Assembly (NCBI GenBank): GCA_965207705.1
Contig: OZ242292.1
Span: forward strand, 1,240,001 to 1,304,000
DNA from: JAAOII01 sp965207705
Lineage (GTDB): Bacteria; Pseudomonadota; Gammaproteobacteria; CBDBNL01; JAAOII01
Direction: 5' to 3'
Length of the DNA stretch: 64,000 nucleotides
The notes beneath the pieces were generated by a model. That model worked only from the letters and a program-made list of their open reading frames with translations. It was not told the origin of the DNA and made no database searches. The translations under genes and the position numbers were made by a program. Of the stretch, positions 24,076-33,800 are shown piece after piece. The number at the start of each line of letters is the position of its first letter. Position 1 is the stretch's first letter.

Positions 24076-24919
24076 TAAGTCAATAGCTTTTCTTGGCTGT
24101 GGCCATCTTGGGGGGTCTTTAGTGGAAGGCATGCTTGCCCAACAATATCAAGCGCAAAAAATTACAGTCACTCGCCGCAACCTTGATAAATTATCCTCAC
24201 TTAAGGGTAAAGGAGTGCAGGTTACAGATGATAACACAGCCGCAGTTGCCGCCAGTGATGTTATTGTGCTATGTGTCCGCCCTGACCAACTGGCAATCTT
24301 GTTGGACGAAATCCAACCACTACTAGCAGAATCTAATAAGATAGTTATAAGTGTCATAGCGGGGCTAAGTATTGCAGATATAAAGCATAAAATTAAATCC
24401 CCTATTATTCGTTCAATGCCGAACATTGCAAGTGCTTTAGGCGAGGGAGTAACTGTCGTATATTTTTCTGATGATGCTGATGAGAGCACCAAGCAAATAG
24501 CTAATAGCGTATTTGCTCCGTCTGGACTGGTAATAACAGCTAATAGTGATGAAGAGGTTGATAGTTACACCGCTTTATGCGGTAGCGGACCCGCCTATTT
24601 TTTCCAATTCGTTTTATTAATGTGTAAGTACGGAGAAGCACGTTCCCTGCCTGCAGCCGATGTTTATAAAGGAGTACTACAAACAATGAAAGGAGCTGCC
24701 GCCTTATTGCAAGCAAGTAACAAAGACCCTCAATCATTGATAAACGAGATTGCATTACCTGGAGAGCCAACTGCCACCGGCGCCGCCTTAAAGGTTTTAG
24801 CTACTAAGGAAATGGAAGAGATAGTTATGCATGCTTGTAGCAAATCAGAAGAGAGGGCGGCTGCAATAGGCAAAGAAATAGGAACGAAAATAAGGCAGGG
24901 AATAAGGAAAAACCTTTGA
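24050..24919 (+). CDS. proC: Pyrroline-5-carboxylate reductase
   Basis: A 289-residue cytoplasmic enzyme for the last step of proline synthesis: pyrroline-5-carboxylate to proline with NAD(P)H. The nucleotide-binding fold starts with IAFLGCGHLGGSLVEGML (about residues 12-29). VLCVRPDQ and IISVIAG-like segments (here VISVIAGLSI) follow, and the substrate and dimer region contains CGSGPAYFFQF. The ATG at 24050 overlaps the end of ppiD by 26 bases, which suggests translational coupling. The C-terminus overlaps yggT by four bases. A proC-yggT pair is a common proteobacterial arrangement; the usual yggS partner is absent here. Confidence 0.93.
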   Translation: MKNSSDFNNKSIAFLGCGHLGGSLVEGMLAQQYQAQKITVTRRNLDKLSSLKGKGVQVTDDNTAAVAASDVIVLCVRPDQLAILLDEIQPLLAESNKIVISVIAGLSIADIKHKIKSPIIRSMPNIASALGEGVTVVYFSDDADESTKQIANSVFAPSGLVITANSDEEVDSYTALCGSGPAYFFQFVLLMCKYGEARSLPAADVYKGVLQTMKGAAALLQASNKDPQSLINEIALPGEPTATGAALKVLATKEMEEIVMHACSKSEERAAAIGKEIGTKIRQGIRKNL

Positions 24920-25491
24920 ACATTACCATCTTTCTTATAAGCGCCTCTCTGGGGCTGCTATCTATTCTTTCTTTGTTGCGTTTTATGCTGCAACTTACAA
25001 AGGTGGATTTCTATAATCCTTCAGTTCAGTTTGTATGCCGCTTCACTGATATATATTGCGGTTTAATTAGAAAAATTATTCCTGCTACAGGGCGCTTTGA
25101 TATTGCTAGTATATTTATGGCTTTTACTATTCAGTTCATCAGCATCTATATAATATTTACAATTTTTTCAAGTAGTATGCCAGCTATCACACAAATCGCA
25201 ATATGGTCATTGTTGGTGTTGGCAGGGTTAGCATTGCGCATATATTTTATTGCGCTAATATTGATGGTTATTTTTAGTTGGGTGCGTCCTCAGGGTTCGC
25301 AGGCGTTAATGGATCTAAGCAATCAATTGATACGTCCTTTGCTGGCGCCTTTTCATAAATTCATTCCGCCGTTGGGCGGATTAGATTTTTCTCCTATGGC
25401 ATTGTTCTTTTTAATTTATCTACTACAGTCGGCTTGGCGCAGTTATGCCATTTCTATGGAAGTTCCTTTAAGAATAATCTTTGCCGTCTAA
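24916..25491 (+). CDS. yggT: YggT family integral membrane protein
   Basis: A 191-residue hydrophobic protein with two YggT-type halves, each with paired membrane segments (about 1-25, 60-85, 90-120 and 155-175). The second half carries the family-like IFSWVRPQGSQALMDLSNQL followed by IRPLLAPFHKFIPPLGGLD. The start is a TTG overlapping the proC TGA stop, with AAGGA at 24904-24908 seven bases upstream. YggT proteins are inner-membrane proteins of poorly defined role, linked in some bacteria to osmotic stress or cell-envelope and division functions. The place after proC supports the call. Confidence 0.88.
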   Translation: MNITIFLISASLGLLSILSLLRFMLQLTKVDFYNPSVQFVCRFTDIYCGLIRKIIPATGRFDIASIFMAFTIQFISIYIIFTIFSSSMPAITQIAIWSLLVLAGLALRIYFIALILMVIFSWVRPQGSQALMDLSNQLIRPLLAPFHKFIPPLGGLDFSPMALFFLIYLLQSAWRSYAISMEVPLRIIFAV

Positions 25492-25506
25492 ATAAATATT
25501 AACTCC

Positions 25507-26781
25507 ATGAGCCCCAAAGAGTATGATGTGATTAACGGCAGGTGGTTATTGCCGTCAGCGGTTGATGATATCCTTCCCCCTCAAGCAGAGTGCTTTGTTA
25601 AGATGCAGCAAACAATACTAAAGATTATTTTGGGATACGGCTATCAATTAATTCATCCACCTTCGGTGGAATTTGCATCTGCGCTGAATATATCTAACAG
25701 CGAAAATTTGGAAGAAGATATGGTGCATTTCAACGATTATCCCACTGCCGATGTACTTGGGCTGCGCGCTGATTTTACTCCGCAGGCGGCGCGTATTGAT
25801 GCCAGGGTTTTGCATAATAGCGGGATTAATCGCTTCTGCTATTGCGGTGAGATATTTCGCGCCAAGAGAGTTTCTTCAGAGGATATGCGCAATACCGTGC
25901 ACATCGGAGCTGAATTATTTGGGGATAGTTCCATAAATAGCGATATGGAAATAATGGAATTAATGTTAACCTGCCTCAGAAGTTTTTGTACAGAACCCAT
26001 AGTTCTGTTTATAGGGCATGCTACTTTTGCCAAACGAGTACTACAACTTGCTAAGCTAAGTGAAGCGCAGGAACGGCAATATCTAAAATTGTTATCCGCT
26101 AAGAGCATGGATTATGTTGATGATTTTGTTGGGCAGCTGGAAATTTCTTCTAGCTCCTCCGCTTCTTTGCGCGAGCTGCTGATACAATTGCCGCGTCTTT
26201 ATGGCGATAGAAGTATTCTTAAGAACGCGGCTACTTTGATAAGTAAGTTGCAGGATAAACAATTAACTGCGATGCTGCAACAGGTTAAACGTTCCTCTGC
26301 AGCCATGCAAGATAAGGCAAGTGTTTATATTGATTTGGGCGAGATGCCAGGCAATGGCTATTCTTATCACAATGGATTAGTGTTTGGCGCTTATTTACAG
26401 AATATCTGCTTCGCTGAAGGCGGAAGGTATGACGCAATCGGCGAGCATTATGGCAAGGGGCGTCCCGCCACTGGGTTTAGTATGGACGCTAAGAAATTGT
26501 TTTATCATGTAATCGGCAAGATGAGTGATAGAGATAGTTCTAGCAAACGGGGTGCTCCAGCACCGATCGCAGGATTAATTTTTGCTCCTTATATAGCAGA
26601 TGGTATAGGGGATGATGCGGCACCCAAAGATGCTGCATTAAAAAAAGAAGTGGCAGCGCTCAGAAGTAGCGGTAAGAGGGTGGTGTGTGCTTTGAATAAA
26701 AAACAGAATGCTAAAGAATTAAACTGCGCCAAAGAATTAATTTATTCTGGCAGGGGTTGGAAAATAAAATCCCTGACTTAG
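25507..26781 (+). CDS. hisZ: ATP phosphoribosyltransferase regulatory subunit HisZ
   Basis: A 424-residue paralogue of the histidyl-tRNA synthetase catalytic core, without an anticodon-binding domain. It starts near the class II motif 1 region (YGYQLIHPPSVEF), then has LRADFTPQAARI and the motif 2-like FCYCGEIFRAKR (about residues 109-121). A short C-terminal segment ends in GRGWKIKSLT. HisZ pairs with the short form of HisG to make the first enzyme of histidine synthesis and mediates feedback by histidine. The position immediately before purA is the common gammaproteobacterial one and argues against hisS. It lies 15 bases after yggT, with no strong ribosome-binding site. hisG itself is not in the window. 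Confidence 0.88.
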   Translation: MSPKEYDVINGRWLLPSAVDDILPPQAECFVKMQQTILKIILGYGYQLIHPPSVEFASALNISNSENLEEDMVHFNDYPTADVLGLRADFTPQAARIDARVLHNSGINRFCYCGEIFRAKRVSSEDMRNTVHIGAELFGDSSINSDMEIMELMLTCLRSFCTEPIVLFIGHATFAKRVLQLAKLSEAQERQYLKLLSAKSMDYVDDFVGQLEISSSSSASLRELLIQLPRLYGDRSILKNAATLISKLQDKQLTAMLQQVKRSSAAMQDKASVYIDLGEMPGNGYSYHNGLVFGAYLQNICFAEGGRYDAIGEHYGKGRPATGFSMDAKKLFYHVIGKMSDRDSSSKRGAPAPIAGLIFAPYIADGIGDDAAPKDAALKKEVAALRSSGKRVVCALNKKQNAKELNCAKELIYSGRGWKIKSLT

Positions 26782-26800
26782 ATTAACAACTTAAACTAGT

Positions 26801-28180
26801 ATGGTGATTTCAAGATTAGCGCTTCTCGGCATGCAATGGGGAGATGAAGGCAAGGGTAAACTAATAGATGTGTTGGCGGAGCGCGCCGACTTTGTGGTGC
26901 GTTATCAAGGTGGTCATAATGCTGGCCACACAGTTATATTTTATGAAGATGAGCAGGATGCTAAGAATAATGCCCCTGCTAATGCTCCCCGCAAAATGGT
27001 CTTGCATTTGCTTCCTTGTGGAGTGGCGCATAAGGATACGCATTGTGTCATAGCCAATGGCGTTATACTTTCTTTGCCGGCGCTACAAGAAGAAATTCAT
27101 AAAACACAAGAAGTCGGTTATGATATTTTGCCGCGCCTTTCAATTAGTCGCGACTGTTCGTTGGTCCTGCCGAGTCATATAGCGTTAGATAAAATGGCGG
27201 AAGCCAAGCTTAGTAAAAGCAATAAAAGCATAGGCACTACTTGTCGCGGCATAGGTCCCGCTTACGAAGACCACTATGCCAGACGCGCCATCAAATTAAA
27301 AGATGTTGCCACCTCCAATTTTGACGAACGACTTAAATCACTTCTTGATTATCATAATTTTTTGCTGCGCAATTATTATGGCGGGGCAAATTCCTGTTCC
27401 TTTGATTACAAAGAAGTTGGAGATGAAATGCGTGACATTTATCAGAATATTAAACCAACGATTAAGGATACTGTCGCTTTATTACAATCTGCTGTAGAGA
27501 ATAATAAAAAAATTATTTGGGAGGGAGCTCAGGGATGTGGCTTGGATGTTAACCACGGCACCTATCCTTTTGTAACTTCATCGGCAACTTGCATAGGCGG
27601 GCTTTTTACTGGCAGTGGCGTATCGCATAAAAGCGTGGAGCAAGTGGTTGGGATTGTCAAGGCGTATGCTACACGGGTAGGTGAAGGACCTTTTGCCACC
27701 GAGCTCAATGATGCCGATGGAAAAATGTTGCAAGACAAGGGCAAAGAGTTTGGTTCCACCACTGGACGTCCGCGCCGTTGCGGTTGGCTTGATTTAGAAT
27801 ATCTAAAGCGCTCAGTTAAGCTAAACGGAGTGGATGGCATCTTTCTTACCAAAGCGGATGTGTTGGATGGCTTTGCAATTATTAAGTTGGGGCTGGGTGA
27901 GAGAATGGGAGGGAAGCAACATCACTCCCAAAATAAACACAGCGTAACATCAGAACAAAACCTTGATAATAAGAAATACGAAAGCATGCCAGGATGGCAA
28001 CAGGATATTAGCAACATACAAGAATATGAAGAATTGCCTGCTGAGCTCAAAAATTTCATTCACAGGATTGAGAGTGAGATTGGGATTCCAGTATGGGGAG
28101 TATCTGTGGGAGCGCAACGGTCGCAACTAATTGTGCGTCAGGATAAATGCCCTCAGTTGAAGGGCTGGCTATTCGTATGA
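26801..28180 (+). CDS. purA: Adenylosuccinate synthetase
   Basis: A 459-residue cytoplasmic enzyme that joins IMP and aspartate using GTP, the first committed step to AMP. The N-terminal GMQWGDEGKGK loop with its catalytic Asp and NAGHT with its catalytic His are present, as are KSIGTTCRGIGPAYEDHYAR, WEGAQGCGLDVNHGTYPFVT and TTGRPRRCGWLD. It is longer than the usual 430 or so residues because of an insertion after HTVIF (YEDEQDAKNNAPANAPRKM) and an altered region near 370-390. The normally conserved S-x-G-P-D-R near the end reads SVGAQR here. It starts 19 bases after hisZ and overlaps prfB by four bases (ATGA). Confidence 0.93.
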   Translation: MVISRLALLGMQWGDEGKGKLIDVLAERADFVVRYQGGHNAGHTVIFYEDEQDAKNNAPANAPRKMVLHLLPCGVAHKDTHCVIANGVILSLPALQEEIHKTQEVGYDILPRLSISRDCSLVLPSHIALDKMAEAKLSKSNKSIGTTCRGIGPAYEDHYARRAIKLKDVATSNFDERLKSLLDYHNFLLRNYYGGANSCSFDYKEVGDEMRDIYQNIKPTIKDTVALLQSAVENNKKIIWEGAQGCGLDVNHGTYPFVTSSATCIGGLFTGSGVSHKSVEQVVGIVKAYATRVGEGPFATELNDADGKMLQDKGKEFGSTTGRPRRCGWLDLEYLKRSVKLNGVDGIFLTKADVLDGFAIIKLGLGERMGGKQHHSQNKHSVTSEQNLDNKKYESMPGWQQDISNIQEYEELPAELKNFIHRIESEIGIPVWGVSVGAQRSQLIVRQDKCPQLKGWLFV

Positions 28181-29292
28181 CGGCTGGTGAATTACAAGAG
28201 TCACTGGTAGCCCTGCAAAAAAAACTGGAAGACCTTAAACTTATGCTGCATTATGCAGCGAATAACAAGGAACTTGCGGAAGTCCGTACTCAGATGAAAG
28301 AACCCTCTTTGTGGGATAATCCCGCAAGAGCAAAATTGTTGGGTAAGAGAGAGGCGCGCCTTGTTGAAATAATTGAAGTCATAGATAAGTTTGCCTCTCG
28401 TATTCAAGATGCAAATGAGATATTTGACCTGGCGCAGGAAAGCAGTGATGAACAAAACTTATTGCATGACTTATCCATAGAAGTAGAGGACTTGAAAACT
28501 GAGGTTGAGAAAATTGAAGATAAAGCAATGTTTGGCGGCATCCATGATGATGACAATGCGTTTATGGAGATTCAGGCAGGTCAAGGAGGCACCGAAGCGC
28601 AGGACTGGGCAGAGATGTTGCTACGGATGTACTTAAAATGGGGCGATAGTCATAAGATGAAGAGCGAGGTTTTAGAATTATCCCCAGGAGAAGTTGCTGG
28701 CATCAAAGGGGCGAGCATCAGGTTCATTGGCTTGCGCGCTTATGGTTGGCTGCGCACCGAGACGGGCATTCATCGCCTGGTGCGCAAATCCCCGTTTAAC
28801 TCTGGCAATCGTCGCCACACTTCGTTTGCTTCTGTTTTTGTAACTCCCGAGCTAGATGCAAATATTGAAGTGGAAATTAATGCTAAGGACTTGCGTATAG
28901 ATACTTACCGCGCCAGTGGCGCTGGCGGACAACATATTAATAAGACCGACTCGGCAGTAAGGATAACTCATTTACCGAGTGGGGTTGTAGTGCAGTGTCA
29001 AAATCAAAGATCGCAACATCAAAACAAAGACAGCGCCATGCGTCAACTAAAGTCAAAACTTTATCTTATTGAGGAAGAGAAACAAAATGCTGAGAAAAGG
29101 TCATTGGAGGAGACAAAGGATGAAATATCCTGGGGGAGACAGATAAGGTCTTATGTTTTAGATGATTCACGTATTAAAGACCTGCGCACGGGAATTGAGA
29201 AAAGTGATTGCCCGCGAGTTTTAGATGGGGACTTGGACGACTTTATCTTTGCATCTTTGCAACAACAAGCCCGTTCCGCAATTTCTAAATGA
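28177..29292 (+). CDS. prfB: Peptide chain release factor 2
   Basis: A 371-residue class I release factor that reads UAA and UGA. The start at 28177 is chosen because its ATG overlaps the purA TGA and the N-terminus then matches RF2 in length; an in-frame ATG at 28147 would add ten residues. Visible marks are [19 protein letters not shown], the SPF stop-codon-recognition tripeptide in [16 protein letters not shown], the GGQ hydrolysis motif in [19 protein letters not shown], and [17 protein letters not shown]. The reading frame is continuous where many bacteria have a programmed +1 frameshift (in-frame UGA after about codon 25). No CTTTGA site is present, so that autoregulation has been lost or was never here. 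It overlaps lpxD by four bases. Confidence 0.93.
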   Translation: MTAGELQESLVALQKKLEDLKLMLHYAANNKELAEVRTQMKEPSLWDNPARAKLLGKREARLVEIIEVIDKFASRIQDANEIFDLAQESSDEQNLLHDLSIEVEDLKTEVEKIEDKAMFGGIHDDDNAFMEIQAGQGGTEAQDWAEMLLRMYLKWGDSHKMKSEVLELSPGEVAGIKGASIRFIGLRAYGWLRTETGIHRLVRKSPFNSGNRRHTSFASVFVTPELDANIEVEINAKDLRIDTYRASGAGGQHINKTDSAVRITHLPSGVVVQCQNQRSQHQNKDSAMRQLKSKLYLIEEEKQNAEKRSLEETKDEISWGRQIRSYVLDDSRIKDLRTGIEKSDCPRVLDGDLDDFIFASLQQQARSAISK

Positions 29293-30338
29293 TGCCAATG
29301 TTTCCTCTTGCTGACATTGTCCGCGCCACAGATAGTCAATTATTAAGAGGAGATGATTCTTATACTATTAGCGGGGTTAACTCTTTAGATAATGCCATTG
29401 CAACTCAACTGGCTTTTTGCATTAAGTCCGATTATCTTCCCTTGCTATCATCCACTAAAGCGGGGGCAATAATAACCTCGCAACAACTTGCCGCGCAAGC
29501 AATGGATAAGGCGTCAAATAACTGCGCTATTTTATCCGCTAAAGACGGAGAACTTGCATACTTAGAGGCAATGAAAGTTTTTGCGCCGCGCGACTTGTTT
29601 GATAAAGGCGTATCCCCTCAGGCAACAATAGCTGCGGACGCTAAAATTGGCAAGGGTGTTTCGTTAGGCGCTGCAAGTGTTATTGGCAGTGGATGTGTTA
29701 TTGGAGATAATTGTCAAATAAGCAATGGGGTATCAATTGCTGCCGATGTGCGGGTGGGCAATGATTGCATTATTCATGCCAATGTATCTATATATAGAGG
29801 AAGCGAAATTCATAATCGGGTGATACTGCATTCCAATTGTGTAATTGGCGGAGATGGCTTTGGCTATATTAAAGTGGGTAAAGCAGGCATAGCAGGGATG
29901 GAGCATAACAAGATTCCACATAACGGAGGGGTGGTGTTGGAAGACGATGTGGAGATTGGTGCAAACTCAGCGGTAGATCGCGCCACTATGGGTGTAACTC
30001 GTATAGGCGCTGGAACCAAGATAGATAATCTTGTTCAGATTGCTCATAATGTTATTATCGGCAAGAGATGTATTATATGCGGCAATTGCGGCATAGGCGG
30101 TTCGGCGCAGGTGGGTGATGATTGTGTGTTTGCCGGTAAAAGTGGTTGTATTGATAATGTTAAGGTTGGCAACAAGACAACCGTATATGTAGGAGGGATA
30201 ATCGTTGGCGATACTCCCGAGGGTTCTCACATCCAAGGGGTGTGGGGACGCGATAGAAAGCGATACCTGCGCGAAATGGCGTTGCTGCGCAAACTACCTC
30301 AATTATTCAAACGGATTAAGAACTCAACTAAAAAATAA
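29289..30338 (+). CDS. lpxD: UDP-3-O-acylglucosamine N-acyltransferase LpxD
   Basis: A 349-residue enzyme that adds the second hydroxyacyl chain to UDP-3-O-acyl-glucosamine in lipid A synthesis, using acyl-ACP. The N-terminal uridine-binding domain (about residues 1-105) is followed by a left-handed parallel beta-helix of hexapeptide repeats (about 110-315). [11 protein letters not shown] and the segment [11 protein letters not shown] with the catalytic His are present. A helical C-terminus carries [23 protein letters not shown] at 29289 overlaps the prfB stop; two more in-frame ATGs follow at 29292 and 29298. lpxD usually sits with skp, fabZ and lpxA, so its place behind prfB is unusual. It needs acyl-ACP, whose carrier is activated by the product of the convergent acpS gene 22 bases away. 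Confidence 0.92.
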   Translation: MMPMFPLADIVRATDSQLLRGDDSYTISGVNSLDNAIATQLAFCIKSDYLPLLSSTKAGAIITSQQLAAQAMDKASNNCAILSAKDGELAYLEAMKVFAPRDLFDKGVSPQATIAADAKIGKGVSLGAASVIGSGCVIGDNCQISNGVSIAADVRVGNDCIIHANVSIYRGSEIHNRVILHSNCVIGGDGFGYIKVGKAGIAGMEHNKIPHNGGVVLEDDVEIGANSAVDRATMGVTRIGAGTKIDNLVQIAHNVIIGKRCIICGNCGIGGSAQVGDDCVFAGKSGCIDNVKVGNKTTVYVGGIIVGDTPEGSHIQGVWGRDRKRYLREMALLRKLPQLFKRIKNSTKK

Positions 30339-30360
30339 TTATCTAAGAGGGTTTGTTCGT

Positions 30361-30753
30361 CTATTCTTTAGTTAGGATAACAAAGGCAATTGCATAACCC
30401 CCTTCATCGCTTCCCTCATCACTGATGGTTACGTGAGAGTTATTGGCGCCTAATTGATTAAACCTTGCCAACGCCCCTTGACGTAATAGCAAATATGGAG
30501 CGCCGCTTGGTTTGTTAATAGCTGCTATGTTTTTCCAGTAGACACCTCTTTTCATTCCCGTGCCAAGCGCTTTTGCTGTCGCCTCTTTTACTGCAAATCT
30601 TTTTGCCAGGTATGCTGCTTTGTGCGGGCGTTTTTTGTAAGACGCTATTTCCTCATTTGATAAAATACGCTGCACGAACTTCTCGCCATATTTTTCATAT
30701 ACTCTGGTTATCCGTTTGATGTCAGTAATATCACTTCCTATGCCAATTATCAT
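30361..30753 (-). CDS. acpS: Holo-[acyl-carrier-protein] synthase
   Basis: A 130-residue enzyme (126 in E. coli) that transfers 4'-phosphopantetheine from CoA to apo-ACP in the cytoplasm. The N-terminal MIIGIGSDITDIKRI with its metal-binding Asp and the conserved FAVKEATAKALGTG are both present. It is the only gene called here on the - strand. It runs towards lpxD with a 22-base gap and away from the 30854 giant gene. In E. coli it follows pdxJ, which is not seen here. No strong ribosome-binding site is visible. Confidence 0.92.
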   Translation of the reverse strand: MIIGIGSDITDIKRITRVYEKYGEKFVQRILSNEEIASYKKRPHKAAYLAKRFAVKEATAKALGTGMKRGVYWKNIAAINKPSGAPYLLLRQGALARFNQLGANNSHVTISDEGSDEGGYAIAFVILTKE

Positions 30754-30778
30754 TTTGTCAATATCTTTGTATACATCA

Positions 30779-30806
30779 TTGTATTTTACAAATAATGTGT
30801 TATAAT
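30779..30806 (+). promoter_or_regulatory. Extended -10 promoter of the 30854 giant gene
   Basis: TTGTAT at 30779-30784 and TATAAT at 30801-30806 are 16 bases apart. The -10 box is preceded by TGT, giving the extended form TGnTATAAT. The leader to the ATG is about 40 bases and contains AGGGG at 30841-30845, eight bases before the start. Confidence 0.7.
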
Positions 30807-30853
30807 GGGGTTCGGATTAACATATAATATCATATAATTTAGGGGAACATCTT

Positions 30854-33800
30854 ATGGGGGAATTATCTTTGCGGCTATCTTTTGAGCCATCGTCTCAGAC
30901 GTATATAAAAACGTATTCTTATTTAAAAGCAGCATTTGTAGATAACATATATCTATCATTTATAGCGCAAAAATTAACTACGCGCAATTCACTTTTTGTG
31001 GCGCTGATTTGTGGCATGCTGGCGCTGAGTGCTTGTGAGGGGGGTGGTAGCAGTACCAGCCATATAAATTCAGCTGGGAGTACCAATCCCATCCCCACCC
31101 CAATGGAAGAGTTAAATGCCATAGACCCACAATATTTCACAACTCATATTTCTAATAGCATTGAAGAGGATACAGATGGTGATGGCATTATTAACGCTTA
31201 TGATTTTTATTATGATAATCGTAGCGTTCAGGTTGTAGGTGATGGCACTTCCGATGATCCTTTTCTTATTCGCAATATTTATCAATTGCAGGCAATTGCT
31301 GGGCTTGACCATAATGGGCGGCGCCTGAATATTTCTGCATTCACTAATAACACCTGGCTTTATGGCATGGACGCCAAGCAGCAGCTTAGTAGTTCTTATG
31401 CTCTTTCTGGTGATATAGATGCCCTGCCTACTGCCAATTGGCAACACAACATTAATAGTAAAGATAGCGCGCAGGCGGACTTATCTACCTCGCTAAATCG
31501 GACAGAGAATGGGACTAATGCAAATATTACTCAACCATTCGCCGATAACGATTCCACCATAATTATTGGCTTTCTTCCAATCGGTAACTGCGGAGATAAT
31601 GATATTTGCAATGATGAAGATGATGAGTCCTTTATGGGTAATTTAATAGGCGGCAATTATATAATTGATAATCTGCATCAAAACCGTACTGATTCCGCAT
31701 ATAGTGGTTTATTTGGCAGCATAGGGGAAGGCGGGCGTATTGATTCATTAGGTTTGACTTCATTGGTTGTTTACGGCAAAGAACTTGTTGGCGCCTTAGC
31801 GGCAATTAGTAGCGGCGAAATTCATAACTCATACATAATAGGATTTGTTAGTGGCAATGAACAGGTGGGCGGCTTAGTAGGAAAGAACACAGGAGAAATT
31901 ATAGATTCTTATGCGATAGGCGAGGTTGTTGGCAATGAACAGGTGGGTGGCTTGAGTGGAGTTAATAATAACATTATTGATTCATCTCATGCGGTTTCCC
32001 GTATATCCAAACAGGTATCCAAACAGATATCTAATGGGGGGCAAGCAGGAGAGGATGTAAAGAAGGAGAACTTTGGCGGCTTAGTTGGACTAAGTAGTCC
32101 ATCATCAATTATTAGCGCCTCTTATGCATCTGGCCTAGTAAATGGTACCGATCATGTTGGAGGATTGGTCGGTGAAAATCAAGGAATGATTTTTAACTCT
32201 TATGCCAGCGTCACTGCTTTAGGCAGGGAAGAAATAGGGGGCTTAGTAGGCAGAGACCAAGGGCAAATTATCGCCTCTTATGCTTTGGGTGATGTGGTAG
32301 GTCAAAGTTACGTTGGAGGATTAGTAGGTTTTAGCAGTGGAGAAATTGGTTATTCTTATGCGCACGGCGCTGTTACAGGAAATAGCCGAGTTGGCGGTTT
32401 AGTGGGGTTTTATAATTCACGTTATCCGTTGGATGTCTCTTATGCTAGCGGTTTAGTTAAAGGAGATAACTCGGTAGGAGGGCTAGTAGGTTTTAGTGTA
32501 TTAGGATTCAGTTCCTCTTCTTATTGGGATGTCCAAACATCCAATCAACCGCGTGGGGTAGGTGAATATCCTGATGGCATATTAGATGAAACACAACCAT
32601 TAATCACTTCTCAAATAACAGGATGCGCGCTAAATGGTATTCGTTTGGCGGGAAGCCCTGATTTCCTTAACTGCAATGATTTATTCCCAGCATACTTATG
32701 GGGACAACATCTTTACGAAGGAATATCTTCTGCTAACTATGCTATCTCTTGGGATTTTGCAACCGCGGATAGCTATCCACGCATTGTAGTTAGAGATGGT
32801 GAACAGAACATTAAGATTCCCCCAGCAGTGTGTGTGTCTGGTTTGTATGAAGAAGGAGAATGCTCAATCTTGCTGGATATTAATGATGCAACAGCAGGCA
32901 CAGAACTTGGCAGAGTTATAGTTTTCTCAGACAGCCATGAAGTTTATAGTTATGCTCTGCAATCTTTGCTCAGTGATTTACCGCAGGGCTTGTTTGCAGT
33001 CCATGACGATAGCGCTTCCAGTGGGTTAATTACCTTGCAAAGAAATGCAAATGAAGATGATGAGGGGACTTATACTTTAGTTATTCTCGCAAGTCAACGC
33101 GAGGATAGCCGCATCAAAGATGAAGGAGAGTTCCTTTTAACAGAACAATATCCAGTTGAGTTTCAGGTGACCTTAATGAAATTTGAGGAACAAATAGCAA
33201 CCCCCGAAGATGATGACGCTGATGGAGTGCAAAATGAATACGATGACTTCCCCGATGATCCGATAAGGTTTGTTGACGGAGAAGGAAGCATGACCAACCC
33301 TTATGTTATTCGCAACATTTATCAACTGCAAGCAATCGCTGGTTTAGACCATAATGGAATAGCACTTAATGATATTAGTTCCGCCACTAAAGGTAGATGG
33401 CTTTATGGGGGCAGCAAAAGAGAGCAACTCAACAAACATTATATTCTTGGCAATACTATATGGGCGTCTGTGACTCGCTATTGGCGAGATGGCGGCGGCT
33501 TTATTCCCATTGGCAGTTGCACAGCAAACGATGTGTGCGCGGATTCTTTCAATGGTAGTTTAAATGGGGCTGGCAATATTATTATAGATCCAACTATAAA
33601 CGCTTTTTATAGCAAAAACGGAGTAGGGATTTTCGGCGCCTTAGCTCCAGGCGTATTAATAAGGGACGTAATAATTAGGGACGCTAATATATTTGGCGGC
33701 TTTAATGATGTGGGTATTTTAGCTGGTTATGCCCGCGAAGTAACTATTATAAATAGCTCAGTAGCTGGCACAGTAATAGCGGCTAATCCTCAATCTGATG

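Noticed and set aside
28177..28300. Programmed frameshift site in prfB
   Set aside because: The frame is uninterrupted and no CTTTGA sequence is found at the expected place.
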